A DNA stretch of 64,000 nt from Alphaproteobacteria bacterium US3C007 (GCA_034423775.1 CP139918.1:124001-188000), one strand, 5' to 3'. Counted from the first letter of the stretch, positions 1 to 8,873 are shown. The notes: generated by a model not told the origin, from the letters alone. A program made the numbers and translations.

Positions 1-1088
1 GTTAGCGTGGTGAAAAAACTTGCCGAATTCACCGAAGAATCTCCGCGTTTTTTTAGCAAGGCCAAAGTCAGCGCCAATGTTGTGCCGCCAATACAATAGC
101 CAACTGCGTTCACTTGGCTCTGCGCGCTGCGCGCCTTCACTTCACGGATAGCGGTCAAAAACCCATCTTCGATATATGTTTCCAACCCAACATCACGGTA
201 ACTGTCATCAGGATTGACCCAAGACACCACAAACACGCTAAAGCCCTGCTCTGTCAGCCATTTGATAAGACTGTTCTGGGCTTTTAAATCCAAAACGTAA
301 AATTTATTGATCCAAGGCGGAAAAATGAGAAGAGGAATCGCGTGCACAACTTCGCTGGAGGGGCTGTATTGCAGCAATTCAAACATCCGGTTTTCAAAAA
401 CAACCTTGCCCGGGCTATTGGCAATATTGACCCCCAATTCGAACACTTTGTCATTTGCCAGCTTCACAACCAGTTCACCCTGGTTATCCTCTAAATCTGA
501 GATTAGGTTCTCCAACCCATCAATCAAAGATTGGCCATCTGTTTCGATCGCGCGCTCCAGCGCATCTGGATTGGTGCCTAGAAAATTTGTGGGCGCCATC
601 ATATCAATGATTTGATCGGTAAAAAATGACAGGCGTTTTTGTTCAACGGCCGCTAAGCCATCCATGCTGCGCGCCGCGCTGCGCAAAGCTGCCGCATTCT
701 GCAAATATTGGTCTTTTACAAAACTAAAATAAGGGTGGCTCTGCCACATCGGATTGGAAAACCGAGGATCCGAGTTAGTGGCTGATGATTCCCCACCCAC
801 GCTTTGCATTCCACCAAGGTTTTGCTGCAGCGTTGTAAAATGGCTTAAAGATTTCCCCCAATATTCAACCTGCTGCGCCATTAATCGCGCCGGGTTCTTC
901 ACCGCCTCTTCCCAATAAGCATGCGAAGCTTTGACCATCAAATCCGGGCCGGGGCCGCTCAAAGCCGGGGCTACGGCCTGTTTGTTCTGCACAAGAGTTA
1001 AAAAGCGCTGCGACAGCTCTTCCAGCTTGACCAAATTGTCACTCATTTGGTCAGCTTTTTCTGCAACTGCATTGTCTTTTCTTGTCAT
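1..1088 (-). CDS. phaC: Class I poly(3-hydroxyalkanoate) synthase PhaC, N-terminal part
   Basis: Polymerises (R)-3-hydroxyacyl-CoA into PHA at the granule surface. The reading frame is open from 1088 to the window edge, so about 362 N-terminal residues are present and the C-terminal catalytic Asp and His lie outside. The synthase box GYCIGG is visible, with the nucleophile Cys codon at 93-95, and the N-terminal part matches the PhaC_N pattern in my reading. Two starts are possible: ATG at 1088 (MTRKDNAVAEK) and ATG at 1046 (MSDNLVKLEEL). Neither has a strong ribosome site; I use the longer one. The gene is divergent from phaZ across about 105 bases that contain a PhaR-like operator. The family is certain, the start is not. 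Confidence 0.93.
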   Translation of the reverse strand, partial: MTRKDNAVAEKADQMSDNLVKLEELSQRFLTLVQNKQAVAPALSGPGPDLMVKASHAYWEEAVKNPARLMAQQVEYWGKSLSHFTTLQQNLGGMQSVGGESSATNSDPRFSNPMWQSHPYFSFVKDQYLQNAAALRSAARSMDGLAAVEQKRLSFFTDQIIDMMAPTNFLGTNPDALERAIETDGQSLIDGLENLISDLEDNQGELVVKLANDKVFELGVNIANSPGKVVFENRMFELLQYSPSSEVVHAIPLLIFPPWINKFYVLDLKAQNSLIKWLTEQGFSVFVVSWVNPDDSYRDVGLETYIEDGFLTAIREVKARSAQSQVNAVGYCIGGTTLALTLALLKKRGDSSVNSASFFTTL

Positions 1089-1112
1089 TTTTGCATTTTT
1101 CAGTTAATATTT

Positions 1113-1123
1113 CTGCTATGCAG
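1113..1123. promoter_or_regulatory. Putative PhaR operator between phaC and phaZ
   Basis: The 11 bases CTGCTATGCAG form a perfect CTGC-N3-GCAG palindrome midway between the two divergent PHA genes. PhaR of Paracoccus denitrificans and Rhodobacter sphaeroides is known to bind CTGC-N3-4-GCAG and to repress PHA genes until it is titrated by granules. The match and its position are seen directly; binding is inferred. Confidence 0.6.
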
Positions 1124-1193
1124 CATAACAGCGCCGGATAAAAATTCCAAGCGGCGATGCAAAGCGGCAAAATGGTTAAGTTTGGAGCAGAAA

Positions 1194-2471
1194 ATGCGGT
1201 TTATGGCGAATTATGATTTCATGGAAACCATGCGCAATACCAACCAATGGATTGGCGCAAGCGCGCAAGCCTTTGCCTCAAATCCCGGTTTCGCAATGAT
1301 GCCCAACCCTGCGCTTGAATGGATGGCCGCCTGGGGGCAAGTGACCGAGCGCAGTTTTCAACGGATGAGCGTAAAGCCTGATTGGGGAATTGATAGCATG
1401 CCCGGTGCAGATGGGCGGGATCATGTGGTAGAGCCAAAAGCCGTTTTGAAAGCCCCCTTTGGCGACTTGGTGCATTTTGACGTACAAGATCGGCCCACCG
1501 CGCCGCGAAAAGTGTTGTTGGTGGCGCCCATGTCGGGCCATTATGCGACCTTGCTGCGCTCGACAGTGAAAAGCCTGATCCCCGATTGTGAAGTTTATAT
1601 CACCGATTGGCATAATGCGCGGGACATTCCTGTATCGGATGGTAAATTCGATATTGAAGATTATACGCTTTATTTGGTGGATTATTTGCGCCATCTGGGA
1701 CCCGACACGCATGTAATCGCCGTGTGCCAACCCGTGCCCTTGGCGCTGGCCGCCACAGCCTATCTGGCGCAAGAAGATCCAAAGGCGCAGCCCCTCAGCC
1801 TGACCTTAATCGGGGGGCCAATTGATCCGGATGCAAACCCAACCGATGTCACTGATTTTGGCCATCGCGTCACAATGGGGCAGCTTGAACAGACCCTGAT
1901 CCAGCGCGTTGGGTTTAAATATGCTGGCGTTGGCCGAAAAGTTTATCCCGGGTTACTTCAATTATCCTCATTTATGTCGATGAATGCCGAGCGCCACACG
2001 CTGGCCTTTCGCGATCAAGTTTTGAAAGTGATCCGCGGCGAGGCATCGGATCACGATCCGCATAACAAGTTCTATGACGAATATCTTGCAGTTATGGACA
2101 TGACCGCTGAATTTTATCTGAGCACCGTTGAACGCATTTTCAAATCGCGCGAGATCGCGCAAAACACGTTTAGCATCGCGGGTAAGGCGATTGATTTTGG
2201 CGCGATAACGGATGTAGCCATCAAAACCGTAGAAGGTGCCAAAGATGATATCTCAGCGCCGGGCCAATGCGTCGCAGCGTTGGCGCTTTGCACGGGGCTG
2301 TCAGCGGATAAGAAAGCCAGCCATTTAGAACCCGATGCCGGACATTACGGTATTTTTGCTGGCAAAAGTTGGCGCAACAACATTCGCCCCTTGGTGCTCG
2401 AATTTATCGATGCGAACAGCAAACGGCGTCTAGAAACGCGCTCAAAAAAAGCAAATCAGCCCAAGGTTTAG
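1194..2471 (+). CDS. phaZ: Intracellular poly(3-hydroxybutyrate) depolymerase PhaZ
   Basis: Mobilises stored PHB in the cytoplasm. The 425-residue product starts MRFMANYDFMETMRNTNQWI, typical of the PhaZ family of alphaproteobacteria. It has the family's nucleophile region around VIAVCQPVPLALA (Cys near residue 178) and a C-terminal GHYGIFAGKSWR segment holding the likely catalytic His. The start at 1194 is chosen because GGAG lies six bases upstream and because upstream codons in the longer open frame encode unrelated hydrophobic sequence overlapping the phaC start. It is divergent from phaC, and its last four bases overlap the end of the convergent oxidoreductase gene. Regulation by PhaR is plausible from the intergenic palindrome. 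Confidence 0.93.
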   Translation: MRFMANYDFMETMRNTNQWIGASAQAFASNPGFAMMPNPALEWMAAWGQVTERSFQRMSVKPDWGIDSMPGADGRDHVVEPKAVLKAPFGDLVHFDVQDRPTAPRKVLLVAPMSGHYATLLRSTVKSLIPDCEVYITDWHNARDIPVSDGKFDIEDYTLYLVDYLRHLGPDTHVIAVCQPVPLALAATAYLAQEDPKAQPLSLTLIGGPIDPDANPTDVTDFGHRVTMGQLEQTLIQRVGFKYAGVGRKVYPGLLQLSSFMSMNAERHTLAFRDQVLKVIRGEASDHDPHNKFYDEYLAVMDMTAEFYLSTVERIFKSREIAQNTFSIAGKAIDFGAITDVAIKTVEGAKDDISAPGQCVAALALCTGLSADKKASHLEPDAGHYGIFAGKSWRNNIRPLVLEFIDANSKRRLETRSKKANQPKV

Positions 2472-3442
2472 CCGCGGGCTTTTCGGAAAACCTGATCAAT
2501 CATCCGTTGCGTGCCTTGTGAAAACTCTAACGGACAAGGATAATCTTTCCCCTCATGAAGGCTGGCCTGAAACGCTTCAAGCTGGCGCGTATAATGATTC
2601 TCATTTGGAAAGCGCTTCACGTGTTTCGCCTCGCCCCCTTTGTGTAGTTCAACCTCTGCCTGTCCAAAAACCTGCGGATTGAAAGGCGCCGTAAGGCGAA
2701 TAAACCCACTGGTTCCATGAAAGTTCATTTCCTGCCGCGCATCCATACGCATTGATGTCACGCCCATAAACCGAAAGCCGGGAAATTGCGCAGTGACGCC
2801 AGCCCAAACATCTACCCCGTTTTCCCACGTTATCGTGGCATCCAAAATCGCCTCAGGCTCTTGTCCCGTGACATAGCGCGCACTGCCAAATGTATAAACG
2901 CCGATATCGGGCAAACTGCCACCACCCGTATCCGGGCGGTTGCGAATATTAGCCACATCTTCTGCATTATTGTACGAAAATACGCCATCGACCTGTACCA
3001 GATCCCCGATCACACCGCTTTCAAAAAGTGCCTTTGCGTATTGCCATTGTGGATGATGAACGATCATATAGGCTTCGACCAGCATCAAACCCGCGCTATC
3101 GCGCAGCGCAATAAGCTCATCAATATCCGACGCCTGCATCGCGATTGGTTTCTCGCATAAAACATGCTTGCCAGCGGCAATGGCTTTTTTGACCCATGCC
3201 ACATGCAGATGGTTGGGCAAAGGAATATATACCGCATCAATATCAGGGTCGTTCAAAACGGCGTCGTAGCTGCTATGCACTTTCAGGCCAGGGGCCAGCG
3301 CTTTGAAAGGCGCCGCTTTTGCACCATCCGACGTGCCAAGCGCCACCAATTCTGTGTTGCGGGCCAATTGCATCGCCGGCGCCATATGCTGTTTGGCGAA
3401 ATGAGCCGCCCCCAATATTCCCCAGCGCACTGTCTTCGTCAT
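2468..3442 (-). CDS. Gfo/Idh/MocA-family NAD(P)-dependent oxidoreductase
   Basis: A 324-residue two-domain dehydrogenase. The N-terminal Rossmann fold starts RWGILGAAHFAKQHMAPA, and the family motif CEKPIAM follows near residue 98. The remainder matches the C-terminal substrate-binding domain. The family includes sugar and inositol dehydrogenases and the trans-dihydrodiol dehydrogenase-like group; the substrate cannot be told from the sequence. GGGAGA seven bases before the ATG supports the start. It is not part of a larger operon: rpoH follows upstream on the same strand after about 60 bases, and the 3' end overlaps phaZ by four bases. Confidence 0.85.
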   Translation of the reverse strand: MTKTVRWGILGAAHFAKQHMAPAMQLARNTELVALGTSDGAKAAPFKALAPGLKVHSSYDAVLNDPDIDAVYIPLPNHLHVAWVKKAIAAGKHVLCEKPIAMQASDIDELIALRDSAGLMLVEAYMIVHHPQWQYAKALFESGVIGDLVQVDGVFSYNNAEDVANIRNRPDTGGGSLPDIGVYTFGSARYVTGQEPEAILDATITWENGVDVWAGVTAQFPGFRFMGVTSMRMDARQEMNFHGTSGFIRLTAPFNPQVFGQAEVELHKGGEAKHVKRFPNENHYTRQLEAFQASLHEGKDYPCPLEFSQGTQRMIDQVFRKARG

Positions 3443-3503
3443 TACATATTCTCCCGATTGCCTTTTCCTTCAGGCTAGCGGGTTTTAGCAATGCACAAAA
3501 GCC

Positions 3504-4400
3504 CTAGACGGCGCTGAGCATGCCTTTGTCATGGGCAAGCCGTCGCATTTCCTGTTGCAACTTTTCAAATGCGCGCACTTCAATCTGGCGAATGCGTTCT
3601 CGGCTTACGCTATATTCTTCGCTCAAATCTTCCAAAGTGATTGATTGTTCATCAAGCCGGCGTTTGATCAAAATATCTTTCTCACGCGGGTTTAACACTT
3701 CCATCGCTTGTTCAAGCATGGCGCGACGCAGCTCTAGCTCATCTTTGGCCTCATAATCGCCCGCTTGATCCGCGTCTTCATCTTCCAGCCAATCCTGCCA
3801 TTGCATCGAGCCTTCGCCATCAGCCCCGATTTGTACGTTCAAAGAGGCATCCCCGCCGGACAGACGGCGGTTCATATTCACCACCTCCTCTTCGCTGACG
3901 CCCAAATCTGTTGCAATTTTATGCACTTTATCGGGATGCATATCCCCATCTTCCAGCGCGCCGATACGCGACTTGGCTTTGCGAAGGTTAAAGAACAACT
4001 TCTTTTGCGCGCTTGTGGTGCCCATTTTTACCAAAGACCAGCTGCGCAAAATATATTCTTGAATGCTCGCCCTTATCCACCACATGGCGTAGGTGGCAAG
4101 GCGAAACCCCTTTTCAGGATCAAAGCGCTTTACGGCCTGCATCAAACCAACATTGGCCTCTGAAATCACTTCTGCCTGCGGCAACCCATAGCCGCGGTAG
4201 CCCATGGCAATTTTTGCCGCCAGCCGCAAATGCGAGGTCACCATTTTATGCGCAGCTTGTGTATCCTGTTTTTCCACCCAACGTTTGCCCAGCATATATT
4301 CTTCTTCATGCTCAAGCATTGGAAATTTACGGATCTCTTGCAAATATCGGCTCAAACCCCCTTCTGGGGTTGGGGCGGGAAGGTTAGAATAATTTGCCAT
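3504..4400 (-). CDS. rpoH: RNA polymerase sigma-32 factor RpoH
   Basis: Heat-shock sigma factor of 298 residues. Region 2 carries the core-binding and -10 recognition helices (LATYAMWWIRASIQEYILRS, residues 101-120). It is followed by the RpoH-specific box QKKLFFNLR (132-140). Region 4 carries the helix-turn-helix SVSRERIRQIEVRAFEKLQ. Length and start (MANYSNLPAPTPEGGLSRYL) fit the roseobacter family, which often has two rpoH genes; I cannot tell which paralogue this is. GAGGT lies five bases before the ATG. A short hairpin in the leader (4415-4429) sits just upstream of that ribosome site. Confidence 0.95.
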   Translation of the reverse strand: MANYSNLPAPTPEGGLSRYLQEIRKFPMLEHEEEYMLGKRWVEKQDTQAAHKMVTSHLRLAAKIAMGYRGYGLPQAEVISEANVGLMQAVKRFDPEKGFRLATYAMWWIRASIQEYILRSWSLVKMGTTSAQKKLFFNLRKAKSRIGALEDGDMHPDKVHKIATDLGVSEEEVVNMNRRLSGGDASLNVQIGADGEGSMQWQDWLEDEDADQAGDYEAKDELELRRAMLEQAMEVLNPREKDILIKRRLDEQSITLEDLSEEYSVSRERIRQIEVRAFEKLQQEMRRLAHDKGMLSAV

Positions 4401-4414
4401 CGGTTACCTCATAC

Positions 4415-4429
4415 ACGCATCTTATGCGT
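4415..4429 (-). promoter_or_regulatory. Leader hairpin upstream of rpoH
   Basis: ACGCAT and ATGCGT form a perfect six-base-pair stem with a three-base loop, 15 to 29 bases before the rpoH start and directly upstream of its GAGGT ribosome site. It does not itself cover the ribosome site. An RNA-thermometer role, as known for E. coli rpoH, would need longer-range pairing and is only a possibility. Confidence 0.3.
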
Positions 4430-4542
4430 AAGAGATAAGAGCCGGGCTTTGGCATTTCAAGATCAGGGCCAGCGCTTCTGGAAAAGTTTACAGAAAAAAA
4501 TAACGGCAAAGCCAAGCCAGTCGCGCTGGCGACCCCGCGCCT

Positions 4543-5574
4543 TTAGCCATCCTTTTCCAACGCCTCTAGAAGGGTTTTGAAATCGGTGGGATATGGCGCT
4601 TCAAAACGCATATTCTCGCCGGAAACCGGGTGTTCAAAACCCAAAACAGCCGCATGCAAAGCCTGCCGTGAAAAACCACTGACCAGGGCCAAGCTGGCCT
4701 CAGACAAGGCTTTTTTCCCAATCTTTCGCCGGCCACCATAAACCGGATCCCCCAATAGGCCGTGGCCAGTATGCGCCAGATGCACACGAATTTGATGCGT
4801 GCGCCCGGTTTCAAGCCGGCATTCAATCAACGAAAGGGTCGCAGGGCATCCATAGCTTGCCAGCAATCGCGACCGGGTTACGGCATGGCGGCCGCCTTCA
4901 AAAAACACCGCTTGACGCTGGCGGTCGGTGCGATGGCGGGCCAGATGCGTGGTGATTTTCATCACATTTCCCGCTTCAAAATTTACCCCGCGCACCCCTC
5001 TTAACCGGGGCTCATTGGCATCTGGCACCCCGTAACAAATCGCGCGATAAGCCCGCTCTACTTTGTGCAATTCAAATTGTTTGGCCAAACCGTGATGCGC
5101 CTTATCCGATTTCGCAACCACCAAAAGCCCGGATGTATCCTTATCAATGCGATGCACGATGCCCGGGCGCTTTTCACCGCCAATGCCCGACAGGCTATCG
5201 GCGCAGTGATGCAACAAAGCATGCACCAGCGTACCGGTTGGCGATCCGGGCGCGGGATGAACGACCATCCCAGCGGGTTTATCAATCACGATCAGCGCGT
5301 CATCTTCATAGACCACGCGCAAAGGAATATTTTCGGGCGTTAAATTAAGCTCGGCAGCACAGGGAAGTTCAATCTGAACCTGCGCCCCTTCCACAACTTT
5401 GGCTTTTGGATTGTTTTGTGGCGCCAGATTGATCCGAACCGCACCTGCCAGGATCAAACGCGTTAAATATGTACGGGAAAGTTCAGCCTGCGCTGGTGCA
5501 TCGCGAAAAAGCGCTTTATCAAGGCGCTGAGGAGGGTCCGCTGCGATCTGAAATTCAATAAGGGTAGTCGTCAT
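4543..5574 (-). CDS. rluD: 23S rRNA pseudouridine synthase RluD-type
   Basis: Converts uridines in helix 69 of 23S rRNA (1911, 1915 and 1917 in E. coli numbering) to pseudouridine. The 343-residue protein has an N-terminal S4-like RNA-binding segment (residues 15-75) and the RluA-family catalytic motif HRIDKDTSGLLVVAK with the catalytic Asp near residue 145. GRTHQIRVHLAHTGHGLLGD follows in the C-terminal half. Its ATG (5574-5572) overlaps the ATG of the divergent small membrane protein gene by two bases, so both genes start within one CATG. Confidence 0.93.
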   Translation of the reverse strand: MTTTLIEFQIAADPPQRLDKALFRDAPAQAELSRTYLTRLILAGAVRINLAPQNNPKAKVVEGAQVQIELPCAAELNLTPENIPLRVVYEDDALIVIDKPAGMVVHPAPGSPTGTLVHALLHHCADSLSGIGGEKRPGIVHRIDKDTSGLLVVAKSDKAHHGLAKQFELHKVERAYRAICYGVPDANEPRLRGVRGVNFEAGNVMKITTHLARHRTDRQRQAVFFEGGRHAVTRSRLLASYGCPATLSLIECRLETGRTHQIRVHLAHTGHGLLGDPVYGGRRKIGKKALSEASLALVSGFSRQALHAAVLGFEHPVSGENMRFEAPYPTDFKTLLEALEKDG

Positions 5575-5869
5575 GGAGCAACCTACAGAGCCTGAAAATA
5601 CGGTGCCGCATCTCGATTATTTGCGGCGTCTGGTGACGCTGCTAAGCGCCACGATGATTGGCGGAATGATAATCTTAATCATCTTGTTTGTCATTCGTTT
5701 TCAGCAAGATATACTGAACGTTCCCCCAGAAATTACGCTGCCCAGCGGCGTCACACCAATTGCGTTCACGCAAACCCGCGACTGGTATGCTGTGGTGACG
5801 CAAGAGAATAAAATCTTACTTTTCACACCCAAAGGCAAACTGTTCCAAACCGTTGAGATCACCCAGTAG
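5573..5869 (+). CDS. Small single-pass membrane protein (DUF6476-like)
   Basis: A 98-residue protein with a short polar N-terminus, one transmembrane helix (about residues 26-46, ATMIGGMIILIILFVIRF) and a C-terminal soluble domain of about 50 residues ending in TPKGKLFQTVEITQ. I recall this as a roseobacter-wide family, DUF6476, of unknown function. It is always short and is often divergent from rluD. An AAGGG about eight bases before the ATG lies inside the rluD coding region, so the two genes must share a very compact control region. No function is proposed. Confidence 0.8.
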   Translation: MEQPTEPENTVPHLDYLRRLVTLLSATMIGGMIILIILFVIRFQQDILNVPPEITLPSGVTPIAFTQTRDWYAVVTQENKILLFTPKGKLFQTVEITQ

Positions 5870-5883
5870 CGCGTCTGCTTCGG

Positions 5884-6792
5884 CTAATCTGCCAGCGCTG
5901 TTTGAAACTCGCGCCATTCACCAGCGCTCATCCCAGAATTTTCCTGCGTGACCGCCTCGCCTCTGAGCATCCGCCGCACGCAATCCAGCGCAGTGCTTGA
6001 GAGCGTTGCACCGCCCATACGATAATCTTCAAACGCCCGATAGGCGAAGGGCACCCAATCGGCCACCAGTTTACAAATTTCATCCGCATAGACGCGGATT
6101 TCATATTGCGCATGCGCATCAGCGCGCAGACGTAAAAAGTGCAAAAGGTTGTGCAAATCCACCTTCCAATACCATTGCGTATAAATATTCGCAGGCAAAT
6201 TCATACGCGCCAATTCTCTGGCCAAGCCATCCTGACCATCCTGAGAAATCATTTCTTCATAATGATCATAGGCGCGCATCGCATCATCGCGCAGATAGCG
6301 CAGTACCCGCTCGGCTTCTTGCCCAGTGAGCGCCGCGCCGCGCCCCTGATTGTTCACCACCGATTGCGATGCAAGGGATTCGGGCGCAGGAATGTAAAAT
6401 TCGCGGTCCAAAATAGAATAGCGGGCCGAATATTCGTTCACATTGGCCGTGCGATGTCGGATCCATTGACGCGCCACAAAAACCGGCAGCTTCACATGCA
6501 GCTTCACCTCGCACATTTCAAAAGGCGTTGAGTGCCAATGCCGCATCAAATAGCGCACAAGCCCTTCATCATTTTGAACCGATTTGGTGCCTTTGCCGTA
6601 GCTCACCCGCGCCGCTTGGCAAATCGCCGCATCATCGCCCATGTAATCAATCACGCGCACAAACCCGTGATCTAGCACGGGATAGGCAGTGTATAGGTGA
6701 TCCTCCATCCCCTGACTGACAGCCCTTAAAGTCGGCTGCGTATGGCGGCGCTGTTCCGCGATTTCCGCCTGCTGATCGGGTGAAAGGGGCAT
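5884..6792 (-). CDS. thyX: Flavin-dependent thymidylate synthase ThyX
   Basis: Makes dTMP from dUMP using methylene-tetrahydrofolate with FAD and NADPH. The ThyX signature RHRx7S is seen as [11 protein letters not shown] (residues 112-122). The 302-residue length from the ATG at 6792 fits roseobacter ThyX. AAGGA about eight bases before that ATG is why I prefer it to an upstream in-frame ATG at 6846. No thyA is seen in the window. It is convergent with the DUF6476-like gene across a 14-base gap. Confidence 0.95.
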   Translation of the reverse strand: MPLSPDQQAEIAEQRRHTQPTLRAVSQGMEDHLYTAYPVLDHGFVRVIDYMGDDAAICQAARVSYGKGTKSVQNDEGLVRYLMRHWHSTPFEMCEVKLHVKLPVFVARQWIRHRTANVNEYSARYSILDREFYIPAPESLASQSVVNNQGRGAALTGQEAERVLRYLRDDAMRAYDHYEEMISQDGQDGLARELARMNLPANIYTQWYWKVDLHNLLHFLRLRADAHAQYEIRVYADEICKLVADWVPFAYRAFEDYRMGGATLSSTALDCVRRMLRGEAVTQENSGMSAGEWREFQTALAD

Positions 6793-6966
6793 TTGACGAA
6801 TCCTTTTTACTGCTCGAGTGATCCTACTATATCTTGAGGTTAGCAAACAAAAAACCGCGATATGAAGGAGATTTCAGAAAAACACTGCGGAAATGGTCAA
6901 AAAATCAGCTGACAGCCGCTTGCGTGGGCCTCGCATTGGAAAATTTAAATGACTTCTGCCTTAAAC

Positions 6967-6994
6967 ACGGCGATTGCCTCTAGACAGAGGCCGT
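6967..6994 (+). promoter_or_regulatory. Inverted repeat upstream of glyoxalase gene
   Basis: GCCTCT-AGAC-AGAGGC (6976-6991) is a perfect six-base stem with a four-base loop. Flanking ACGG and CCGT (6967-6970 and 6991-6994) could pair as an alternative outer stem. It lies about 45 bases before the gloA start, so it could be an operator or a leader hairpin. No regulator is assigned. Confidence 0.3.
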
Positions 6995-7038
6995 TGTCAT
7001 GATAGCGTTAAAGGATTAATCAAATAAAGGAGTTACGC

Positions 7039-7467
7039 ATGGGCACGCGGTATTTACATACGATGGTTCGGGTCAAAGACCTTGATAAATCAATCGCATT
7101 TTTCAAATTACTGGGGTTGGTTCAAACGCGGCGCTCGGATTATGAGAAGGGTCGGTTTTCCTTAGTCTTCATGGCGCCCGAGGGCCAAGAAGATTGCCCG
7201 GTCGAGTTGACTTATAATTGGGATGGCGATGAAGGATTGCCAAGCGACAGCAGGCATTTTGGCCATTTGGCGTATTTGGTGGATAATATTTATGACATGT
7301 GCCAGTATTTGCAGGAGAATGGCGTTGTGATCAACCGGCCCCCGCGGGATGGCCATATGGCCTTTGTGCGCTCGCCCGATAATATCTCGGTGGAACTGCT
7401 GCAAAAGGGCGATGCGCTGCCGCCCGCCGAGCCGTGGGTGTCTATGGGCAATACCGGCCATTGGTAA
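7039..7467 (+). CDS. gloA: Lactoylglutathione lyase (glyoxalase I), VOC family
   Basis: Converts the methylglyoxal-glutathione hemithioacetal to S-lactoylglutathione. The 142-residue protein is a two-repeat VOC fold. It starts GTRYLHTMVRVKDLDKSIAFF and has the metal-ligand positions His in LHTMVRV, Glu in PVELTYNW, His in FGHLAYLVDNIYD and Glu in NISVELLQ. The arrangement is that of Ni/Co-type bacterial GloA. GGAG about eight bases before the ATG supports the start. It stands alone, convergent with the MarR gene downstream. Confidence 0.92.
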   Translation: MGTRYLHTMVRVKDLDKSIAFFKLLGLVQTRRSDYEKGRFSLVFMAPEGQEDCPVELTYNWDGDEGLPSDSRHFGHLAYLVDNIYDMCQYLQENGVVINRPPRDGHMAFVRSPDNISVELLQKGDALPPAEPWVSMGNTGHW

Positions 7468-7561
7468 ACGCCGCTCATCCAACAAAATAACGGAACCAAA
7501 TTCTACGGTGCTGGAGCAAAATCATATTCGGTGCGCCCCTCATTTGGGGGGGGCCACAGGG

Positions 7562-8059
7562 TCAATAAATATAACGGATTTGATCTTTCCAAAAGCGCTC
7601 AACCCGCTTTAAAATATGAGAAATATCCATCACTGATTGCGCCTCAAGCGTATTGCCTTCAATCAAGCCTTGCGCATGACGGGCAAATAAACGCGCAATG
7701 ATATCGCGGATATTTTGGCCGCGTTGCGTCAGGCCGACGCGGACCGCCCGCCGATCAATCCGGCAACGCTGGTGATGCATATAGCCAATATCAACCAGTT
7801 TTTTCAGATTGTAACTGACATTGCTACCTTGATAATAGCCGCGCGATTTCAACTCGCCGGCGGACACTTCATTTTCACCGATATTGAACAGCAAAAGGCC
7901 TTGAACAGCGTTGATGTCAAAAATATCTAATCGTTCAAATTCATCCTTGATCACATCGAGCAGCAAGCGGTGCAAGCGCTCAACCAAACATAATGTGTCA
8001 AGATAATTGCTCATAAACAGCGCTTGTTTGCTGGCCTCAACCGGGGTTGGACTGTTCAT
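7562..8059 (-). CDS. MarR-family winged-helix regulator (LdtR-like)
   Basis: A 165-residue MarR-type DNA-binding protein. The N-terminal helix LDTLCLVERLHRLLLDVIKD is followed by the winged helix around residues 60-100, with GYYQGSNVSYNLKKLVDIGY as recognition helix and wing start and RCRIDRRAVRVGLTQRG as the wing. This recognition segment resembles the conserved alphaproteobacterial regulator known as LdtR in Liberibacter, which acts on cell-wall L,D-transpeptidase and stress genes. That identity is from memory. No target gene is adjacent. Confidence 0.8.
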   Translation of the reverse strand: MNSPTPVEASKQALFMSNYLDTLCLVERLHRLLLDVIKDEFERLDIFDINAVQGLLLFNIGENEVSAGELKSRGYYQGSNVSYNLKKLVDIGYMHHQRCRIDRRAVRVGLTQRGQNIRDIIARLFARHAQGLIEGNTLEAQSVMDISHILKRVERFWKDQIRYIY

Positions 8060-8135
8060 GAAAAAACTCCGCCTTCAAATCAAAATCACTGCCAGTCTGG
8101 CCGCTAAGTCCAAACAATCCGTTAAAGGGATGACT

Positions 8136-8402
8136 CTAACCGCGGGCCTGCGCGATAAACGCTTGAATATCTTCAATCATTTCTGAAATACGGGGGGGGC
8201 TAGGCGCTTGCCCAGAGACCCATTGATACAAATCCTGATCATTTTCATTTAACAAATCTTCGTAACAATCCAGGCTCGCTGCGTCAAAAACAGCCAATTT
8301 TGCCTGCGCATAACGCGACAAAATCAAATCCATTTCTTTGATACCACGGCGCATCGATCGCATCTGCAATCGCTTTAAGCGAATGGCTGGCAATTCGCTC
8401 AT
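8136..8402 (-). CDS. sdhE: FAD assembly factor SdhE
   Basis: Promotes covalent attachment of FAD to the succinate dehydrogenase flavoprotein subunit. The 88-residue size and the RRGIKEMD motif (the RGxxE signature, near residues 18-24) are diagnostic, and a C-terminal YQWVSGQAP segment also matches the family. Its ATG overlaps the stop of the upstream XRE regulator gene in an ATGA, so the two are translationally coupled. No sdh genes lie in the window. Confidence 0.92.
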   Translation of the reverse strand: MSELPAIRLKRLQMRSMRRGIKEMDLILSRYAQAKLAVFDAASLDCYEDLLNENDQDLYQWVSGQAPSPPRISEMIEDIQAFIAQARG

Positions 8403-8794
8403 CGCGGCGTCCCCAACACCGTTGGAAGCCGTTTTTCCAACTGCTCCAAACGCTCTACCGCGCCTGCCAAAATTTCTTTTAAATCTTTTATATCACTCAT
8501 TACTTGGGCCAGTTCTGGGGCGGGTTGGGGCATATCATCCGGGGCCAGAACCCCCTCCCCCTCGCCGGTTAAAAGCCAAATCAAAGACACGTTTAAAACC
8601 CCAGCGATCATCGACAGCTTATTTGAGCGCGGCTCTGAGCTGTCATTTTCCCAGCTTTTTAGCGTTTTCAACCTAACACCAAGATGTTTGCTCAACTGCT
8701 GCTGGCTCAGTTGCGCCGCATCACGCGCTGCCGCCAGCCGATCGCCAAACGTGGCGATATGGCCACCATACCAGTCTGTTGCCAAATCCGTCAT
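8399..8794 (-). CDS. XRE-family helix-turn-helix regulator
   Basis: A 131-residue cytoplasmic protein. An HTH_3 domain occupies residues 15-70 (FGDRLAAARDAAQLSQQQLS, then HLGVRLKTLKSWENDSSEPR), and a short C-terminal helix with coiled-coil character (residues 95-125, DIKDLKEILAGAVERLEQLE) probably dimerises it. The open frame extends to 9208, but ATG at 8794 is chosen because TAGGA lies seven bases upstream and the extension runs antisense through aatA. The ATGA overlap with sdhE implies co-expression. The regulated genes are unknown. Confidence 0.82.
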   Translation of the reverse strand: MTDLATDWYGGHIATFGDRLAAARDAAQLSQQQLSKHLGVRLKTLKSWENDSSEPRSNKLSMIAGVLNVSLIWLLTGEGEGVLAPDDMPQPAPELAQVMSDIKDLKEILAGAVERLEQLEKRLPTVLGTPR

Positions 8795-8873
8795 AGGTTT
8801 TCCTAACATTTTGATGGGCGCTTGAAGGCCTCGCAGCGGCACCCTATGGTATATCAATCTTAAGTTCAAATAG

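Noticed and set aside
1047..1193. Upstream extension of phaZ with Cys- and Phe-rich residues
   Set aside because: It overlaps the start of phaC and is unlike any PhaZ; GGAG before ATG 1194 fixes the start.
4516..4530. GCCAG-TCGCG-CTGGC hairpin after rluD as a terminator
   Set aside because: The T-run on the minus strand begins about 14 bases beyond the stem, so it is not a convincing intrinsic terminator.
7530..7561. G-rich hairpin (CCCC-TCATTT-GGGG) between gloA and marR as a terminator
   Set aside because: Short stem and no T-run on either strand; the run of eight G makes pairing ambiguous.
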